A stretch of DNA of 25,338 nt from an uncultured Microcaldota archaeon. GTDB taxonomy: Archaea; Micrarchaeota; Micrarchaeia; Anstonellales; Bilamarchaeaceae. The stretch covers positions 1-25,338 of the forward strand of contig CAILMU010000227.1 of the NCBI GenBank assembly GCA_903835325.1, given 5' to 3'. The notes beneath the pieces were generated by a model that had not been told where the DNA came from, did not search any database, and saw nothing but the letters and a program-made list of their open reading frames with translations. Made by a program: the position numbers and the translations under genes. Below are positions 5,927 through 13,832 of the stretch, piece by piece; the first letter of the stretch is position 1, and each line of letters starts with the position of its first letter.

Positions 5927-7435
5927 CTACCTTTTTTCCATCACTACGCCAAATGCGTAGTGGGCATCCTTCTCCGGTGTGGATGCGTCATTTATCCTAG
6001 CATCGGCAATCCTGGAGACTTTCTTGAACCCGTCCTCCCAGAGCCTGAAGTACTCTTTTACCCCCGTCTCGAACTTCCAGGTGTATTTGTCGATGTTTTG
6101 GGCCATTTCAGCGTTTATGAAAATGCTCGGGGTAACCTTGAGCGGGTGCTCCTCAAGCAAGACGACCTTTCCGCCCCTTGGAAGCATGCCCCCCGCCCAG
6201 CGGACGATATCCATCTTATCAGGCGTCCATTGGGCAACATATTGAAGGACGATCGTATCGACTGAACCGAATTCTGTTCCGGAACTGCTCATCTTTATAT
6301 GCCTCAATTCTTCGGGCGTGACATCAAAGAAATCTTTCTGGATGAAATACGCATCCACGAGATTCGGGATGATGACCTTGGACAGATCGCCCTTCTTGTG
6401 GTCTTCAATATTCTCGCGTTGCAGGTTCTCGAAACCTTTCCTCGCCCAGATTATCATCTTCTCAAGCCTATCGACCCCGATCAAGAATGTCGAATCGCGC
6501 TCGTTGCCCTCTATGGCAGGGAAAACGATATTCCGAATTATCATCCGGTGGGGATGGCCCTCGCCGCATCCTGCATCAAGAATCCTCCTGCCGATGAACG
6601 GGCGCAATTGCGACATGACCGAATTGCGCGCATCCTCATGGCCTGTCCTTCTCATATGGAGTGCGTATCTGCGGATCTCTTCCCTTGACCCATCCGGCTT
6701 TTCCAGCATCTCTCCAGCAAAACTATCCATGGTCTCGATCGAGCGCGCCAGCTTGACCGCAGGATCGATGGCATTGTCACCTTGGCAGAAAATGGCTTCT
6801 GTCAATTCCCCATCATTCTTGTAGCTGTGGATGAAATTGTTGATGCGCTCCTTCAGCACTGTGGACCCGCGCATATCCGCTTCCTTCGTGTTGATCGTGT
6901 CGTCGGCCCCTGTCTGGAATACCAATTCCTGGAAGTCGCCGTTTTTTGGGATGACGGCCAATATCTTCACTTCGTCCTTCAGGACCTTCTTCGCTTCCCT
7001 TATCGATTTCAGCACATCGCTGACTTCTATCTGATTCGGGTCCTTCCCGGAAAAGCCGAAAATGATGATATGGTTTCTCCCACTGGGGCTGGGGGTCGCT
7101 CCAAGGTTGCCCCGGAAGACCTCATAATCTTCATTATCTGTTATTTCCTCCCTCACCCTGTCCCAGAATTTGCCTCGGCACTGCTCGTGGAAGATGACCA
7201 CCGGCCTTTCCATCTTGCGGACACCGGAACCTCGGTCTTTATCACATGCCTGGTTCGACTCCAGAAGCGGCGTCGTCTCGATGTCTGGGCGGACAATTTT
7301 GGGCCTTTCTTCCGGTGCTGTGGCTAGAACGCCAGGGCTATCGGCCCTGCGTAAAATTTTCGCTTGCGCGCCCGACATTGATGGGGGAGGCTGAGAACTA
7401 ATAGCTACTCCTCCACCCCCATTGCTGCTACCCAT
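5927..7435 (-). CDS. Receiver-like domain fused to SAM-dependent methyltransferase
   Basis: A 502-residue protein of three parts. Residues 1-75 are Gly/Ser/Pro-rich and probably disordered. Residues 77-205 resemble a CheY-like receiver fold: strands HIIIFGF and KILAVIPK, then GADDTINTKEADM in the place of the usual GADDYITKP, and LKERINNFI. The usual phospho-acceptor Asp is not evident, so it may be a pseudo-receiver. Residues 270-502 form a class I methyltransferase with motif I ILDAGCGEG (285-293), acidic motif II FLIGVDRLEKM and motif IV region DTIVLQYVAQW. The substrate is unknown. ATG 7435 has no ribosome binding site but a TTTAAA lies 27-32 nt upstream, which fits a leaderless mRNA; Met75 is the alternative start. 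It converges with the Lrp gene. Confidence 0.8.
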   Translation of the reverse strand: MGSSNGGGGVAISSQPPPSMSGAQAKILRRADSPGVLATAPEERPKIVRPDIETTPLLESNQACDKDRGSGVRKMERPVVIFHEQCRGKFWDRVREEITDNEDYEVFRGNLGATPSPSGRNHIIIFGFSGKDPNQIEVSDVLKSIREAKKVLKDEVKILAVIPKNGDFQELVFQTGADDTINTKEADMRGSTVLKERINNFIHSYKNDGELTEAIFCQGDNAIDPAVKLARSIETMDSFAGEMLEKPDGSREEIRRYALHMRRTGHEDARNSVMSQLRPFIGRRILDAGCGEGHPHRMIIRNIVFPAIEGNERDSTFLIGVDRLEKMIIWARKGFENLQRENIEDHKKGDLSKVIIPNLVDAYFIQKDFFDVTPEELRHIKMSSSGTEFGSVDTIVLQYVAQWTPDKMDIVRWAGGMLPRGGKVVLLEEHPLKVTPSIFINAEMAQNIDKYTWKFETGVKEYFRLWEDGFKKVSRIADARINDASTPEKDAHYAFGVVMEKR

Positions 7436-7461
7436 TTGAATATGATATTAACGCGCAACTT

Positions 7462-7467
7462 TTTAAA
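7462..7467 (-). promoter_or_regulatory. TATA box for the receiver-like/methyltransferase gene
   Basis: TTTAAA within CATTTAAAAAG (minus strand), centred about 29 nt before ATG 7435. The spacing predicts a transcript that starts at or within a few bases of the start codon. Confidence 0.55.
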
Positions 7468-7738
7468 TGGTATCTTAAATGCAAAATTGTGGCATTACGT
7501 GGCTTTTAAAAATCGCATATCCCGCCCATTCCGCGCCTGGCTCTTTCTGCATGAGGCCAGGGCCGCATACTCAATGGCTTAAACTCGTTAATGATGGAAA
7601 CCTTTATATATATGTTTGTATGTATTATATAACATAAATTATCAAATAATGTATGAAATATTACATAAAATTAATGATTTTGTATTCAATCTTACAATAA
7701 TTGCTGGATATGCTGTTAGAAACATATATGGTGATGGT
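7468..7738 (+). other. Intergenic stretch: promoter-like element, hairpin and AT-rich leader of the second Lrp gene
   Basis: No gene is seen in this 270-base stretch. A TATA-like TTTTAAAAA (7504-7512) is followed about 27 nt later by a hairpin, CCTGGC (7536-7541) with GCCAGG (7556-7561), extendable by two pairs past a bulged G. From about 7595 the DNA is very AT-rich, with a second TATA-like TTATATATAT (7604-7613) that probably drives the Lrp gene at 7739. The frame of that gene extends upstream to 7616, but this part has AT-rich, non-family codons and is treated as leader. A short non-coding RNA from 7536 onward is possible but unproven. Confidence 0.4.
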
Positions 7739-8233
7739 ATGGCGGCGAGGCAGAAAGAATTCAAGGTAGACATAGTGGATAATCGGATTTTATCCGAGCT
7801 CACAGAGAATCCTTCGATCCAGATAAAGGACCTTGCGAGGAGGATCGGCATCCATTCGAACACGCTCCTGACCAGGCTCAGGAGGCTGGAGCGCTCCAAG
7901 ATAATCCTCAAATACGCCCCGGTCATAGACTACGCGCGCCTCGGGTATTCCATCCGGGTCATCATCTTCCTGAAAGTCGAGACCAAGGCCGGATGGGAAG
8001 ATTCCATCCGGGCTCTTGCCGATACGGAACAGCTGGTCTCGATGACGTTCCTGACAGGCGAATACGATTGCGTTATGGAGGTGCTCCTGCACGACCGCGA
8101 TTCGCTCGGGAGGATACTGCGCATGATACAGGCGACCAACGTGGTGAGCAAGACGACGAGCTTCTTCGCGGTCGAGGAGGTCAAGAAGCCGCATGAGTTC
8201 AACCCTTTGAAGAACGGGGCCTGGACATCATGA
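7739..8233 (+). CDS. Lrp/AsnC-family transcriptional regulator (second copy)
   Basis: A 164-residue regulator with an N-terminal HTH (about residues 10-62, DLARRIGIHSNTLLTRLRRLE) and a ligand-binding domain ending in VVSKTTSFFAVEEVKKPHEFNP. It is clearly a paralogue of the regulator at 5446; both share the DLA-R-IG-H-NTLL-RL--LE helix and the KTTS....NP end. ATG 7739 is chosen because GGTGAT lies 3 nt upstream and the family N-terminus begins here. The stop is followed by an inverted repeat AGCCGG/CCGGCT (8239-8259). It may regulate the polyamine-related genes that follow on the same strand, but this is inference from position. Confidence 0.9.
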   Translation: MAARQKEFKVDIVDNRILSELTENPSIQIKDLARRIGIHSNTLLTRLRRLERSKIILKYAPVIDYARLGYSIRVIIFLKVETKAGWEDSIRALADTEQLVSMTFLTGEYDCVMEVLLHDRDSLGRILRMIQATNVVSKTTSFFAVEEVKKPHEFNPLKNGAWTS

Positions 8234-8267
8234 ACCCAAGCCGGCATCGCGCTCCGGCTAAGACAAT

Positions 8268-8273
8268 ATAAAT
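8268..8273 (+). promoter_or_regulatory. TATA box for the HPr-kinase-like gene and aguBA
   Basis: TATAAA within CAATATAAATC, centred about 25 nt before ATG 8295, which has no ribosome binding site. This predicts a leaderless transcript starting at the HPr-kinase-like gene and probably continuing into aguB and aguA. Confidence 0.6.
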
Positions 8274-8294
8274 CTTGTTCAGGATAATCCCTCC

Positions 8295-9251
8295 ATGCCG
8301 CTTCCATACAAGGTCGAAATCATAAACCCGAGCCAGAAGGAAACGCTCATGTCGGAATTCTACTCCTCTTCGCTCTACGAGAGGAAGGCGTTGATACACG
8401 GGACATGCATCAAGATGTTCTCGGACAGCCACTCGTTCAAGGACATGTGGGAGGATAACTTCGAGCAGCTCCCGGACTGGATACGGCCGCACGCGAGGCT
8501 TTTCAGCATCTGCAACGGAAACGGCACGGCACGGATGAAGGTCCGCTACGAACCAATATCGAAGACGGTTATCATCGAGAACTGCGATTACTACGGATAT
8601 GTGAAAAGCATAGCCCTCGCCCTCGTCGCGGATTTCCTGGAGGATTTCACTTCCGAGCACCGGCGCTACTCCGTCCACGGATCCTTCGTCGATGCAGGAG
8701 GCCGTGGCCTCGCCATCATCGGCCCCTCAGGAAGCGGAAAGACGACGCTGACATACGGCCTTCTCCTTGACAAGAGGTACAATTTCGTCACCGACGACTG
8801 GTTCTTCGTGCGTTTCGCCAACAATGACACACTCATCTATTCATCCGAGAAGAACTCGTATATCCGCGGCAACCTTTCAGAGAACTGGCCCCAGTACGCA
8901 TCGCGCTTGGCAGATACGCAGAAGGACGAGAAGGACCGGGCTGTGATTGATGTGAAGCGGCTCCTTGGCGGGGACAGGATAAGGACCGATTCCACGCTCG
9001 AGGCGACCGTGATCCTCACCCGCGACAAGTCGCAAGAGCCGTTCACCGAGATGAGCGGCAAGGACGCGCTCGCATACCTTGTGAAGAACGATTTCTGCAA
9101 TCCGCATCAATTGGTGCGGACCAGAAAGAAGATGGAGAAGAGGAGGCGGTTCTATTCGGAGTTCCTCGGCCGCGCGCCGGTCTATCTGCTCAACACGATA
9201 GAGAGCCCGAAGGAGAGCCTGGAGCGGATAAAGAAGCTCTCCGGCTGCTGA
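8295..9251 (+). CDS. HPr kinase/phosphorylase-like P-loop protein
   Basis: A 318-residue protein. Residues 1-115 match nothing I know. Residues 125-175 carry the signature order of the HprK/PEP-carboxykinase-like fold: VHGSFVDAGGRGLAIIG, Walker A GPSGSGKTT (143-151), then NFVTDDWFFV (163-172) with the DD pair that binds Mg and nucleotide. The HprK-specific region seen in bacteria is not obvious, and no HPr/PTS gene is nearby, so it probably phosphorylates something else. The ATG at 8295 lies one TATA spacing from 8268-8273. aguB starts 37 nt after its stop, which suggests one operon and perhaps a role linked to polyamine or arginine metabolism; this link is inference. Confidence 0.75.
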   Translation: MPLPYKVEIINPSQKETLMSEFYSSSLYERKALIHGTCIKMFSDSHSFKDMWEDNFEQLPDWIRPHARLFSICNGNGTARMKVRYEPISKTVIIENCDYYGYVKSIALALVADFLEDFTSEHRRYSVHGSFVDAGGRGLAIIGPSGSGKTTLTYGLLLDKRYNFVTDDWFFVRFANNDTLIYSSEKNSYIRGNLSENWPQYASRLADTQKDEKDRAVIDVKRLLGGDRIRTDSTLEATVILTRDKSQEPFTEMSGKDALAYLVKNDFCNPHQLVRTRKKMEKRRRFYSEFLGRAPVYLLNTIESPKESLERIKKLSGC

Positions 9252-9288
9252 AATCGGACAGACCCGATATTCTATTGAGGTGGATGAT

Positions 9289-10131
9289 ATGACAGTGACG
9301 CTCGGACTTGTCCAGATGTCGATGAAGGACGACCCGAAGAAGAATGTGGAGAAGGCGCTCGATATGATTCGAGAAGCCTCCAGGAAAGGCGCGCAGATAG
9401 TGTGCCTTCCCGAGTTGTTCAATTCGCCGTATTTCCCCCAGGACGAGAAGGTGGATGCGTCCCGTTATGCAGAGACATCTTCGGGCAAGACGGCAAAGGC
9501 CCTCTCACAGGCCGCGCTCGAGAACCGCGTCATCCTTGTGGGGGGTTCTATCTTCGAGGTCGATGGGCGGCATTTCTACAACACATCCCTTGTTTTCGAT
9601 CAGAAAGGCAAGGAGATCGGAAGATACCGCAAGGTGCATATCCCGCACGACCCGAATTTCTTCGAGCAGAACTATTTCACCGCAGGCAATGAGTTCAAGG
9701 TCATCGATACCGCACTCGGCAGGATAGCTGTCCTAATCTGCTACGACCAATGGTTCCCTGAAGCGGCCCGGGCCTGCGCCCTGATGGGGGCGCAGATGAT
9801 ATTCTACCCGACCGCTATCGGCCTGGTGGATGGCATCGAGCAGATAGAAGGCGACTGGCAGGATGCCTGGACCACAGTGCAACGCGGGCATGCGATAGCG
9901 AACGGCGCTGCGGTAATCGCCGTGAACCGTGTCGGCAAGGAGCGCGGGATGCGCTTCTTCGGCGGGTCTTTCGTCAGCTCGCAGTTCGGCGCCATCCTGG
10001 CCAAAGGCGATAGCAGCGAGCAGGTCATAATCGCGAGAGCCAGCAAAGCCCTCGGCGCTCATGTGCGGGAAGGATGGAGGTTCTTCTACAACAGGCGCCC
10101 GGACACATACGGGAAGATAGTCGAGAGATGA
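9289..10131 (+). CDS. aguB: N-carbamoylputrescine amidase
   Basis: A 280-residue nitrilase-superfamily enzyme that hydrolyses N-carbamoylputrescine to putrescine, CO2 and ammonia. The catalytic triad is visible: Glu42 (CLPELFNSPYF), Lys115 (RYRKVHIPHD) and Cys151 (VLICYDQWFPEAAR). The context DPNFFEQNYFTAG and the end NRRPDTYG are typical of AguB. The start ATG 9289 is preferred over GTG 9280 because GAGGTGGAT lies at 9277-9285. The length fits the family (about 280-300). It is immediately upstream of aguA, so together they convert agmatine to putrescine. Confidence 0.95.
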   Translation: MTVTLGLVQMSMKDDPKKNVEKALDMIREASRKGAQIVCLPELFNSPYFPQDEKVDASRYAETSSGKTAKALSQAALENRVILVGGSIFEVDGRHFYNTSLVFDQKGKEIGRYRKVHIPHDPNFFEQNYFTAGNEFKVIDTALGRIAVLICYDQWFPEAARACALMGAQMIFYPTAIGLVDGIEQIEGDWQDAWTTVQRGHAIANGAAVIAVNRVGKERGMRFFGGSFVSSQFGAILAKGDSSEQVIIARASKALGAHVREGWRFFYNRRPDTYGKIVER

Positions 10132-10194
10132 ACGCGACTGGATTGTTCAGATATGCATAACGATACTACCGTCTGATTGGAGGATATGAAGAGA

Positions 10195-11217
10195 ATGCCA
10201 CACGCAAAATCAACGCTTCGCATGCCCGCCGAATGGGAGCCCCACGAAGCCACGTGGATATCCTGGCCGAAGAACATCGAGACATTCGGGAAGATGCTGC
10301 CGAAAGTCGAAGATGTGTTCGTACAGATGGTGCGGGCCCTCCACCGCAATGAGAAGGTCAATATCCTCGTGGATGATGAGATGGCGGAAGGACGAGTGCG
10401 GAATAGATTGGACGAAGCAGGGGCAAACCGCAACATCATCTTCCACAGAACTAAGAGCGCGGATGTCTGGATACGCGATTACGGGCCGATATTCGTGAAG
10501 GATGGAAAGAAGAGAATCATCACGAAATGGATATTCAACGCATGGGGCGGGAAATATTCCGACCTTGCCGAAGACACGAAGGTATTCGACACGCTCGCGC
10601 CGTCCCTCGGCTTCAGCATCGTCAGGCCCGGGCTGGTCCTGGAAGGCGGCTCGATAGATGTCAATGGGAAAGGGACGCTCCTCACTACCGAGCAATGCCT
10701 GCTCGCCAAGACCCGCAACCCGAAACTCACAAAAAAAGCGATCGAGGAGCGCCTGGATGAATATCTCGGCGCCCGGAATGTGATTTGGCTGAAAGAAGGC
10801 GTGGCCGGGGATGATACAGACGGTCATGTCGACGACATCGCCCGATTCGTGGATGAACGGACGATACTTTGCGCGTGCGAAGACGACCCGAACGACGCGA
10901 ACTTCCACGCTCTCAGAAATAATTTCGAGTTGCTGAAGAGCGCGCGCGACCAAGACGGCGAGGAGTTCGAGATAGTCCAGCTCCCCATGCCCGGGCCGGT
11001 GTTGTCTCCCACGGGCCGCCTGCCGGCGAGCTATGCTAATTTCTATATCGGCAACGAAGCAGTACTGCTGCCTGTCTTCGGACACAAGAACGACAAGGAA
11101 GCGATAAGCGTGTTATCCGAGTTCTTCCCGAAAAGGAAGATGGTCCCGATAAACTGCACCCCGCTGGTCTGGGGACTGGGGACTATACATTGCTCGACCC
11201 AGCAGCAACCGAAGTAA
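10195..11217 (+). CDS. aguA: Agmatine deiminase
   Basis: A 340-residue member of the guanidino-modifying family that hydrolyses agmatine to N-carbamoylputrescine and ammonia. Seen motifs: PAEWEPHEATWISWP (11-25), VWIRDYGP (91-98), LEGGSID (149-155), DTDGHVDD (207-214) and the catalytic Cys333 in GTIHCSTQQQP. These are the Cys/His/Asp residues used by the family. The start ATG 10195 is chosen because GGAGG (10179-10183) lies 11 nt upstream; ATG 10186 would be only 2 nt from it. There are 63 nt between aguB and aguA. No arginine decarboxylase is in the window, so the agmatine source is elsewhere. Confidence 0.95.
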   Translation: MPHAKSTLRMPAEWEPHEATWISWPKNIETFGKMLPKVEDVFVQMVRALHRNEKVNILVDDEMAEGRVRNRLDEAGANRNIIFHRTKSADVWIRDYGPIFVKDGKKRIITKWIFNAWGGKYSDLAEDTKVFDTLAPSLGFSIVRPGLVLEGGSIDVNGKGTLLTTEQCLLAKTRNPKLTKKAIEERLDEYLGARNVIWLKEGVAGDDTDGHVDDIARFVDERTILCACEDDPNDANFHALRNNFELLKSARDQDGEEFEIVQLPMPGPVLSPTGRLPASYANFYIGNEAVLLPVFGHKNDKEAISVLSEFFPKRKMVPINCTPLVWGLGTIHCSTQQQPK

Positions 11218-11323
11218 ACACCTGTCTTCTCCAGGGCACCGATATTCTTTCCTCTTTGAGTTCGGCGATCCGAACTCAAATGTTCGAGGTTTTTGACCTC
11301 GAAATCTTAGGAGCACCAATCTC

Positions 11324-11362
11324 CGTCGCTGACTACGTCTTTCTTCAGCACGCTTCCGGGGT
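11324..11362 (+). repeat. 39-nt direct repeat, copy 1
   Basis: Begins CGTCGCTGACTACGTC and ends CTTCCGGGGT; identical over 39 nt to 11428-11466. Inside it CGT(C)GCTGA pairs with TCAGCACG, an 8-bp stem with one bulged base and a 12-nt loop, so each copy can fold by itself. Confidence 0.9.
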
Positions 11363-11427
11363 GAGGCTGAATGATGTTATTCTCCTGGGCACCAGTATTC
11401 TGGGCGCCTCTTACGCCCACCCATATT

Positions 11428-11466
11428 CGTCGCTGACTACGTCTTTCTTCAGCACGCTTCCGGGGT
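11428..11466 (+). repeat. 39-nt direct repeat, copy 2
   Basis: Exact copy of 11324-11362, with start-to-start distance 104 nt. The bases on either side differ, so the repeat boundary is sharp. Confidence 0.9.
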
Positions 11467-11540
11467 CGATGGTACCCTTCCCAGTCCGCTGGTTATTTGC
11501 CACCTTTAAATATTGTCGCTTATTCTGTCCAATTCTGCAT

Positions 11541-11552
11541 ATTTATAAATAT
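11541..11552 (+). promoter_or_regulatory. TATA box for the exported barrel-like protein
   Basis: ATTTATAAATAT lies about 58 nt before ATG 11604, predicting a start near 11573 and a leader of about 30 nt containing GGGTGGAT. TAAATATTGT occurs twice nearby (11507 and 11577), which may be operator-like or chance in AT-rich DNA. Confidence 0.5.
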
Positions 11553-11603
11553 TCTCAATAATATACTAATATACACTAAATATTGTAAAAAGCGGGTGGA
11601 TGT

Positions 11604-13670
11604 ATGGTTGATGCAAAACATTTGAGATCTAACAGGGTCATTGATGATAACACCGTGAGCGCCGCGCAGTCGCATGAGCGCTCCATGGCCTCCAGACTGG
11701 CGAAATTCGCTATCCCGGGCGCGCTCGCGCTCACTTTCTGCGCCGTATCCGCGACATTCGCGGATGACGCTGTTGCCCAGGGAAGGGCCGATCGGAGCGC
11801 CCCGGCGAAAACCGACAAGGAGAAAACGCCGAAAGCCGATACGAAGAAAGACGCGAAGGCAGACGCCAAAGCGGATGCAAAAACCGATACAGGCGCCGCA
11901 AAAAAAGATGCAAAGCCCGCTGATGCGAAGAAAGGCAAGCGTAACCTCGAATATACCATGGATGACCGCCTAACCGCCCTGAATGCGGATATGGGTATCC
12001 TCGATGATATGTTCAACGGCCAGGGCTACAAAGGCGTGAGTTCGGCGAATACTTCTATGCAGGCGCTTATTCGTGACGCTTTGAAGTTCAATGAAACAAT
12101 CCAGCAGACATTCGATATAGCAGGAACCGATTGGCGCTCCAAATACACATCGCTCAACCGCCAGCTCAACCGGCAGCTAGCCCAGACCATCAAGAACCGC
12201 AGCTTGGACCACGTGTTCGATGACAAGTCGCTCGGCCTGTTCAATACAATCGCTAAGAAGGCGATAACGGACAACCCTGTGAAAACAGCCCCGATGATCA
12301 CGCCCCAGCCCGGGCGCACGGTCGATGAGAGCGCGAAGAACTCAATCCTCGATGCGGAATCAATGAAACTTGCGGGCGCGATAAACGCGCAGCCGAAGAT
12401 GAAGATGTCCACTGTTCTGCTCGGTGTGCCGGTGTCCCTGCTCTCGCTCCTGAAAAACAACAACCTTTACCTCGGTCCTGGGAAGGCCCAGAACCCGTTC
12501 GACATGTCCCAAGTGACGCTGAAAGGAGTCGAGACAAGCTACGGCATAGCGATGACTGATGGAGTGGGTTACATCCACACGCCGAAGATCGCGATAAATG
12601 TGGATCCGGACAGATGGGTCAAGGTCCTGCTCCTCCCGATTATGCCATACGAAGCGAATTCATACGCGTATGCATTCGATCCGACGCGCATAATATCTTC
12701 TTCAGGGAACGCGACAGATTCATACAACCGCCCTGATGTCATGCGAAGGATGGATCCGTACAACCGGGCGACGACCTGGATGCACCTGGAGACGCTGATG
12801 AATGTTCCGCTCTATCACGGAGAGAACTCGATATTCTCCCTGGATGTCGGCATGATACACGAGCGGCTGATTGTGAAAGGCCAGCTCTATCAGCTACAGC
12901 AGGATTCGACAGGCGCGCTTGCGCCGAATGCGAACGCTCCTACATCTATCAAGAGCCACACCTGGGAAGCGTCCCAGAGCGCGCTCGTCCTCGGGGCGCG
13001 GTATTCGGCGATCTCCGTTCCGATGGAGCTTTCCTTGCACATCACCCCGACATCCGGCGCCTACAGCATCGCATCCACGATACTGTCATCCGACGGCTCG
13101 CAGCAGTCTTTCGATATCCAGAACTCATGGGCATCATTCCCCTGGATTGCGAGAGCTAGTTTCCCATCCATCACAGGAAGATTGAGCGCGAAACCCAAAA
13201 CCGATGGCAACTACGATGTCGAATCGGCATCATTGCTCGGCCTGGAGTTCGGCGGAGGGGCCCACGGCACGACAAGCCCGTTTGCGTATGCCACAGCTAC
13301 GATCAACTACAACATGCCGACTGTCGCCAAGGACATGTTCACGGAGAACCCGAGCGGGATTTTGCGCTCAAGGATAACCCCGCAGGTTTCATTCCCGTTC
13401 GGGGAGACGAAAGTCGGCGGCGATGTGAGGGTCATAGAGTACGAGTCGGTCCCGCACAAATATTCTCTCGGGCTCAGCGGACTCGCGGGCTATAACACCA
13501 CGAGCAAGGTCGCAAGCGGAGGCGCTTACGGTGTCGCTTCTGTCAGGCCATCCGGCACCGGTGTGACCATCGCGGTCCGCGCAGGATATTACGGAGAGAA
13601 GGGCGGCGATGAGGCCAAGCAGGCGCCTTCAAGCCCGTTCGTAAGTGCCGGCATTCAAGGGAGCTTCTGA
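11604..13670 (+). CDS. Large exported protein with beta-barrel-like C-terminal half, unknown function
   Basis: A 688-residue protein. A charged N-terminus precedes a hydrophobic stretch at about residues 34-53 (KFAIPGALALTFCAVSATFA), which looks like a Sec signal with a cleavage-like ATFA|DD. Residues about 60-112 are a Lys/Ala/Asp low-complexity linker with KADAK/DAKAD repeats. The rest is rich in alternating polar/hydrophobic strands, and the final 250 residues look like antiparallel hairpins (for example YSLGLSGLAGYNTT, GVTIAVRAGYYGE). The last strand PFVSAGIQGSF ends in Phe, as in bacterial outer-membrane barrels. I do not recognise a family. GGGTGGAT precedes the ATG closely (2 nt). A T-rich terminator follows the stop. 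Confidence 0.8.
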   Translation: MVDAKHLRSNRVIDDNTVSAAQSHERSMASRLAKFAIPGALALTFCAVSATFADDAVAQGRADRSAPAKTDKEKTPKADTKKDAKADAKADAKTDTGAAKKDAKPADAKKGKRNLEYTMDDRLTALNADMGILDDMFNGQGYKGVSSANTSMQALIRDALKFNETIQQTFDIAGTDWRSKYTSLNRQLNRQLAQTIKNRSLDHVFDDKSLGLFNTIAKKAITDNPVKTAPMITPQPGRTVDESAKNSILDAESMKLAGAINAQPKMKMSTVLLGVPVSLLSLLKNNNLYLGPGKAQNPFDMSQVTLKGVETSYGIAMTDGVGYIHTPKIAINVDPDRWVKVLLLPIMPYEANSYAYAFDPTRIISSSGNATDSYNRPDVMRRMDPYNRATTWMHLETLMNVPLYHGENSIFSLDVGMIHERLIVKGQLYQLQQDSTGALAPNANAPTSIKSHTWEASQSALVLGARYSAISVPMELSLHITPTSGAYSIASTILSSDGSQQSFDIQNSWASFPWIARASFPSITGRLSAKPKTDGNYDVESASLLGLEFGGGAHGTTSPFAYATATINYNMPTVAKDMFTENPSGILRSRITPQVSFPFGETKVGGDVRVIEYESVPHKYSLGLSGLAGYNTTSKVASGGAYGVASVRPSGTGVTIAVRAGYYGEKGGDEAKQAPSSPFVSAGIQGSF

Positions 13671-13676
13671 ATCAAT

Positions 13677-13717
13677 TTTCATTTTTTTTAAAATTTGATT
13701 TTTTCTTTTCGTTTTTC
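13677..13717 (+). terminator. T-rich terminator after the exported protein
   Basis: Starting 7 nt after the TGA at 13668-13670 there are T8, T6 and T5 tracts (T-rich with few interruptions to about 13717). Repeated T-tracts without a strong hairpin are typical for archaeal termination. Confidence 0.65.
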
Positions 13718-13832
13718 CAATTCATCCAAAGCATCGCTTTTTTTAATATTCATCCCCTAATCCCAGTAATCCTCCGATAATGATGTTGCGCGGCGCCAAT
13801 CCGCGTGATATCCCCGGGAAGAAAAGATCAAT

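Larger units (their letters stand above)
11227..11466 (+). repeat. Repeat and hairpin region after aguA
   Basis: Between aguA and the exported-protein gene (11218-11603, 386 bases) there is no convincing gene. Two direct-repeat families alternate. Family A (22 nt, TTCTCCwGGGCACCrrTATTCT) is at 11227-11248 and 11380-11401 (19 of 22 identical), with a partial copy near 11310-11323. Family B is an exact 39-nt repeat at 11324-11362 and 11428-11466. Two perfect hairpins sit between A1 and B1: an 11-bp stem (11255-11265 with 11270-11280, loop CGAT) and an 8-bp stem (11283-11290 with 11296-11303). A further 6-bp stem is at 11401-11406/11414-11419. It could be a structured RNA, a decayed mobile element or protein-binding DNA. 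Confidence 0.7.

Noticed and set aside
7536..7600. tRNA or C/D-box RNA
   Set aside because: There is a stem, but no cloverleaf, and no C and D boxes in proper order.
7616..7738. N-terminal extension of the second Lrp regulator
   Set aside because: The extra 41 residues come from AT-rich leader DNA, are not part of the family, and a GGTGAT site precedes ATG 7739.
11324..11466. CRISPR array
   Set aside because: There are only two 39-nt repeats, the spacer is 65 nt, no cas gene is in the window, and the repeats are interleaved with another repeat family.
11190..11561. 123-residue plus-strand ORF after aguA
   Set aside because: It begins within aguA in another frame and runs through the hairpins and direct repeats; its protein shows only the repeated DNA and no domain.
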